From contig JACJZN010000010.1 of the NCBI GenBank assembly GCA_020635565.1, positions 1 to 64,000 on the forward strand: DNA of 64,000 bases, written 5' to 3'. The notes below the pieces were generated by a model. It ran no database searches. It was given only the letters and a program-made list of their open reading frames with translations, and was not told where the DNA came from. Of the stretch, positions 60,353-64,000 are shown one piece after another. The first letter of the stretch is position 1. Each line of letters starts with the position of its first letter. The stretch comes from Flavobacteriales bacterium. Its GTDB lineage: Bacteria; Bacteroidota; Bacteroidia; Flavobacteriales_D; Parvicellaceae. The position numbers and the translations under genes were made by a program.

Positions 60353-61348
60353 ATGAAATATCAAATAACATTCTGGATGCTTGTTGTGGCGGCTGTAATT
60401 TTACTTGCAGGTATCGCTATAATGGCCGGCTCCATTCAAACCTTGTTGAAAAGCAAGTCTTTTCAAGACAAAAAGAAAAAAAATGGAGGAGATGCATTGA
60501 AAACCGTTGCAGTCCTTCTTATGGGACTATTATTCTCAGGATCTGCATTTGCTGGGGGAACACCTGAGCAGGAGAATCCAATCTTTGAACCAGAAATGAG
60601 TGACATCATTGGAATGGTAATCGTTGACGTATTGCTATTGTTCATCTTTATTTACTTTCAAAAGGTATTCAACAATTTAGCTCAAGAGTTACTTCCTGCT
60701 AAAGCACTTAAAGAAAGAAGTCCTTGGTTTAAATTAAACAAGGTTCTAACAGACGCAGTGGACCTAGAAGACGAAGAGACTGTAATGATGGATCACGAAT
60801 ACGATGGTATCCGAGAATTAGACAACAACCTACCACCTTGGTGGAAATGGGGATTCTACTTCACAATTGGATTTGCGGTTGTGTATCTGTTGAACTATCA
60901 CGTGTTCCAATATGGAGATCTTCAATATGAAGCATATCAAAAGGACATGAAAATTGCAGAAGAACAAAAGCAAGCGTACTTGGCGACCTTATCTCTATCT
61001 GTTGACGAAACAAATGTTACTCAGTTAACTGATCCTGCTGAGGTTAGCAAAGGGAAATCGATTTTCAAAGCTAACTGTGCCATCTGTCATGGTGATAACG
61101 CACAAGGTAATACGGGACCTAACTTAACGGATGAACATTGGATCTATGGAAACGATATCGTTAATGTCTTCAAAACAGTTAAATACGGAACATCAAACGG
61201 TATGAAAGCTTGGGGGGATGATGACCTCTTACCAAATGAAATTCAACAGGTTGCATCTTATGTAATGTCTTTGCATGGAACATTTGCTCCAGGAGGATTA
61301 CCTCCATTAGGCGAAAAACGTGAGAGCGTAACACCGGTTACAGAATAA
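60353..61348 (+). CDS. ccoP: cbb3 oxidase cytochrome c subunit CcoP, one heme site
   Basis: 331 residues. N-terminal helix, a second hydrophobic stretch, then helices at about residues 85-100 and 165-180 (WGFYFTIGFAVVYLLNYHVF), followed by a periplasmic cytochrome c domain with one CxxCH (Cys242, Cys245, His246; NCAICHGDNAQG) and a Met-rich end (KAWGDDDLLPNEI). Proteobacterial CcoP has two heme sites; only one is seen here. It passes electrons to the CcoNO subunit. Confidence 0.93.
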   Translation: MKYQITFWMLVVAAVILLAGIAIMAGSIQTLLKSKSFQDKKKKNGGDALKTVAVLLMGLLFSGSAFAGGTPEQENPIFEPEMSDIIGMVIVDVLLLFIFIYFQKVFNNLAQELLPAKALKERSPWFKLNKVLTDAVDLEDEETVMMDHEYDGIRELDNNLPPWWKWGFYFTIGFAVVYLLNYHVFQYGDLQYEAYQKDMKIAEEQKQAYLATLSLSVDETNVTQLTDPAEVSKGKSIFKANCAICHGDNAQGNTGPNLTDEHWIYGNDIVNVFKTVKYGTSNGMKAWGDDDLLPNEIQQVASYVMSLHGTFAPGGLPPLGEKRESVTPVTE

Positions 61349-61372
61349 CCAAATACAGACAATTATCTTCAT

Positions 61373-61406
61373 AAGGGTATTTCAATAGTTAATTTGAAAT
61401 ACCCTT
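61373..61406. other. Perfect 13-bp inverted repeat between ccoP and ccoG
   Basis: AAGGGTATTTCAA (61373-61385) and TTGAAATACCCTT (61394-61406) with an 8-base loop, then TAATTTAAC. It could be a partial terminator or an mRNA-stabilising hairpin between the structural and the assembly genes. Confidence 0.75.
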
Positions 61407-61420
61407 TAATTTAACAAGTC

Positions 61421-62809
61421 ATGGAAAACGAAGAATTTAGAGACAAGATCTCAACGGTAGACAAGAAAGGAAAAAGGGTCTGGATTTTCCCTAAAAAGCC
61501 AGTAGGAAAACTATATAACTACAGAAAAATCCTTAGTTATTTTCTTTTAGCGCTGCTTTTCGGAATGCCGTATATTAAGATAGGAGGGGAGCCGTTGCTG
61601 ATGCTCAATGTGATAGAACGTAAATTCATCATTTTCGGACAGATCTTTTGGCCACAAGATCTTTTCATCTTCGCTCTGGCCATGATCACGGGGATAGTTT
61701 TTGTCACTTTATTTACAATTGCTTTCGGACGGCTGTTCTGTGGTTGGGTATGTCCTCAGACAATATTCATGGAGATGGTTTTCAGACGAATTGAATATTG
61801 GATCGAAGGAGATTGGACTCATCAAAAGAAGTTGGATGCAATGCCTTGGAATGGAGAAAAAATCCGTAAAAAGACAATAAAACACATTCTCTTCTGGTTG
61901 ATTTCGTTTGCTATTGCCAATACTTTCCTATCCTATATCATAGGTTATGAAGAACTTTGGAAAATTATTTTAGCAGGACCTGGTGCCAATGTAGGAGGAT
62001 TTATGGCAATAAGCATTTTCACTACAGTGTTCTATGCGGTGTTTGCTTTCATGCGTGAACAAGTATGTACTACAGTATGTCCTTATGGCAGACTACAAGG
62101 AGTTCTTCTAGATACCAAGTCTCTAGTAGTAGCCTATGACTATGAACGAGGAGAGGGTCGAGCAAAATATAAAAAAGGAGAAGATCGAGCTGCCAACGGC
62201 AAAGGTGATTGTATTGACTGTAAACAATGTATCCATGTTTGTCCAACGGGAATCGACATCAGAAATGGAACTCAATTAGAATGTGTCAATTGTACAGCTT
62301 GTATTGATGCATGTGACCACATGATGGATAGCGTTGGGCTCCCAAAAGGCTTAATCAAATTCAACTCTGAAGATGGGATTAAGAATAAAGCTCCATGGGT
62401 GTTCACTACCCGACTTAAAGTATATACTATTTTGTTGGTTCTTCTTCTAGGTGTATTATCTACATTGATTCTTACCAGAACTGATGTTCAGACCACCATT
62501 ATGAGAACTAGAGGAACGACCTTTACCAAATATGATGACACACATTACTCGAATCTTTTTGATATCAATATTACCAATAAGACTAATGACAACATGTCTA
62601 TCACATTAAAAGTGCTGGAAGGAGATGGAGAGATCAAGATCATTGGTGATTCTTTGATCCTAAAGAAGCAGGATGAACTTTCTTCCAAATTCTTGTTGAT
62701 CATTGACAAAGAGAATATAGACGCCAGCATTGACTTTGTAATTGGAGTATATAATGGTGATGAATTGATCGAGAAAAAAGCAACTACCTTTATGGGTCCA
62801 AATATTTAA
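61421..62809 (+). CDS. ccoG: Cytochrome c oxidase accessory protein CcoG (FixG/RdxA)
   Basis: 462 residues, multi-helix membrane protein with two 4Fe-4S ferredoxin motifs (CIDCKQCIHVCP and CVNCTACIDACDHM, from about residue 264) and a membrane Cys pair in GRLFCGWVCPQT. The C-terminal domain (about 340-462) is Ig-like. Known to reduce copper for cbb3 oxidase assembly. 14 bases from the hairpin. Confidence 0.95.
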   Translation: MENEEFRDKISTVDKKGKRVWIFPKKPVGKLYNYRKILSYFLLALLFGMPYIKIGGEPLLMLNVIERKFIIFGQIFWPQDLFIFALAMITGIVFVTLFTIAFGRLFCGWVCPQTIFMEMVFRRIEYWIEGDWTHQKKLDAMPWNGEKIRKKTIKHILFWLISFAIANTFLSYIIGYEELWKIILAGPGANVGGFMAISIFTTVFYAVFAFMREQVCTTVCPYGRLQGVLLDTKSLVVAYDYERGEGRAKYKKGEDRAANGKGDCIDCKQCIHVCPTGIDIRNGTQLECVNCTACIDACDHMMDSVGLPKGLIKFNSEDGIKNKAPWVFTTRLKVYTILLVLLLGVLSTLILTRTDVQTTIMRTRGTTFTKYDDTHYSNLFDINITNKTNDNMSITLKVLEGDGEIKIIGDSLILKKQDELSSKFLLIIDKENIDASIDFVIGVYNGDELIEKKATTFMGPNI

Positions 62810-62813
62810 GATT

Positions 62814-63254
62814 ATGAAATTCAACTGGGGAGTAGGCATAACCATTTTTATTGTAGCCTTCATAACATTTATTCTTTCGTTCGTTTTTCGAGCATCTCAG
62901 ATCAATACTGATTTAACCTCTGAAGATTATTACGAACAAGAAATAAACTATCAACCTACAATCGATGCAAAGAATAATGCTGTCAATCTCAAGACAAAAT
63001 TTGAATTCGGCCAGCATGATAATTTCTACTTGGTTCGATTTCCTGCAGAGCATTATATAATCGAAAAAGGTAATCTACATTTCTATCGTCCTGAAAATGC
63101 TGATCTCGATAAAAACTTTGATATCACGCTCAGTAACAGTGGTGAAATGGCCATTCCATTGACCAGTTTAACTAAAGGGGGATATCGTTTGGGAGTTCAC
63201 TGGACAAAAGATGGTAAAGATTACTTCTTTGAGAAAGAAATTACGATTGAATGA
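62814..63254 (+). CDS. ccoH: CcoH/FixH-family assembly protein
   Basis: 146 residues. One N-terminal helix (ITIFIVAFITFILSFVFRA), then LTSEDYYEQEINYQPTIDAK, the FixH signature, and a beta-sandwich. Four bases after ccoG. The stop overlaps the next gene's ATG. Confidence 0.9.
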   Translation: MKFNWGVGITIFIVAFITFILSFVFRASQINTDLTSEDYYEQEINYQPTIDAKNNAVNLKTKFEFGQHDNFYLVRFPAEHYIIEKGNLHFYRPENADLDKNFDITLSNSGEMAIPLTSLTKGGYRLGVHWTKDGKDYFFEKEITIE

Positions 63255-64000
63255 TTTTCATTTGGAGCGCCATATCATTAGGATTAGTTAGCAATTTCCA
63301 TTGTTTAGGAATGTGCGGACCAATAGCGTTGGCAATTCCCGTGAAATCACACTCCATTAGCTCGAGATTGGCAAGCATTCTAACTTACAATAGCGGACGA
63401 ATATTTACTTATGCGCTCATCGGAGGCATGTTTGGAATCTTTGGACAAGGTATTTCAATGGCTGGTTTTCAACAGCAACTCTCGTTGGTATTGGGTGCTT
63501 TAATAATCCTTTCTGCTATCGCCATTCTGATTGATAGAAGAACCAATTTCCTTTCAAAGATACTTCCAAAGCAAGCCATGATTCTGCAACAGAAGATGGG
63601 CAATTACTTAAGAAAACAAGGTTATATGAACAACTTTATTCTCGGTTTTCTTAACGGACTTTTACCTTGTGGCTTGGTTTACTTTGCGCTTGTTGGAGCT
63701 TTATCCACAGGATCTTTTATCAATGGGATTTTGTTCATGATCTTCTTTGGAATAGGAACTCTTCCAGTGATGATTCTAATGCCTTGGATCAAAGACCTTC
63801 TGACCGTAAACTTTAGAAGCAAACTTCAAAAATCTGTTCCTATTTTTCTACTTGTATTTGGAGCGATATTATTTGTAAGAGGTGCGAATCTTGGAATTCC
63901 ATTCCTAAGTCCCAAAGTAAACAATCATCCAAATACTCATGTAACAACCACTTCGACTAAGGAATCTAACTCAAAAGAAATTACCCCTCAAATCCAGACT
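63251..64000 (+). CDS. Sulfite exporter TauE/SafE-type membrane protein (partial, runs off the window)
   Basis: ATG at 63251 overlaps the ccoH stop by 4 bases (ATGA). 250 codons are present with no stop by 64000. HCLGMCGPIALAI near the start and the later NGLLPCGLVYFAL are the DsbD/SafE-like Cys motifs, shared with the copper-transport relatives found at the end of cco clusters. About six membrane segments, then a Thr/Ser/Asn-rich tail. It probably helps copper supply for the oxidase. Confidence 0.85.
   Translation, partial: MIFIWSAISLGLVSNFHCLGMCGPIALAIPVKSHSISSRLASILTYNSGRIFTYALIGGMFGIFGQGISMAGFQQQLSLVLGALIILSAIAILIDRRTNFLSKILPKQAMILQQKMGNYLRKQGYMNNFILGFLNGLLPCGLVYFALVGALSTGSFINGILFMIFFGIGTLPVMILMPWIKDLLTVNFRSKLQKSVPIFLLVFGAILFVRGANLGIPFLSPKVNNHPNTHVTTTSTKESNSKEITPQIQT

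Noticed and set aside
1..64000. Insertion sequences, prophage genes, tRNA or rRNA.
   Set aside because: No transposase, integrase, phage structural protein, terminal inverted repeat pair or recognisable RNA gene was seen on either strand.

Overview
The window is AT-rich chromosomal DNA of a Bacteroidota member, most likely order Flavobacteriales (perhaps near Crocinitomicaceae or Vicingaceae; the family is a guess). The evidence is: C-terminal sorting domains of the type IX secretion system (T9SS) on several secreted proteins, a PorE-like OmpA protein, TonB/DUF5689 outer-membrane loci, a fused CcoN-CcoO oxidase, many OmpA-like and small lipoproteins, and -7 boxes of the Bacteroidota type TAnnTTTG upstream of many genes. 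No rRNA, tRNA, insertion sequence, prophage or CRISPR array was seen.

Layout. 1-0.7 kb: end of the ribosomal protein/rpoA operon (rpoA tail, rplQ). 0.7-7.5 kb: a small exported protein, a very large outer-membrane barrel protein, an orphan peptide-type substrate-binding lipoprotein and a coiled-coil OmpA lipoprotein. 7.5-9.4 kb: a GT87-type glycosyltransferase between two decayed TANFOR-gene remnants. 9.4-22.9 kb: mostly housekeeping (symporter, photolyase, AhcY, Nfu, gamma carbonic anhydrase, Ndk, hydrolase) mixed with a T9SS substrate with a PA domain, a PorE-like protein and OmpA proteins. 22.9-32.2 kb: a divergent island with two exported endonuclease/exonuclease/phosphatase-family enzymes, a TonB-dependent receptor, a DUF5689 lipoprotein and a T9SS protein with an OB-like domain. 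I read it as a possible surface system for binding, cutting and importing nucleic acid. 32.2-35.8 kb: DUF4919, MsrA, GDPD and others. 35.7-37.9 kb: a tandem family of six small Cys-containing lipoproteins, one interrupted by a single in-frame stop. 37.9-42.9 kb: barrel protein, Rieske-like lipoprotein, SppA, HMA lipoprotein, class III aminotransferase. 42.9-48.7 kb: a 1705-residue protein with 17 TPR-like repeats and acidic C-terminal repeats, next to a short paralog of its N-terminus.

50.4-64 kb: an apparent oxygen/redox respiration block. A PAS histidine kinase and a response regulator fused to a CRP/FNR-type DNA-binding module are divergent from a two-domain universal stress protein. Then follows the cbb3 oxidase cluster ccoI-ccoS-ccoNO-ccoQ-ccoP-ccoG-ccoH-safE, whose last gene runs off the window. 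A CRP-like palindrome lies between the kinase promoter and the stress-protein promoter, which suggests direct control by the fused regulator. An orphan terminator and promoter-like sequence near 50.5 kb may mark a small RNA.

All functional calls are from reading the sequence. No database search was run, so family names are recognition-based.
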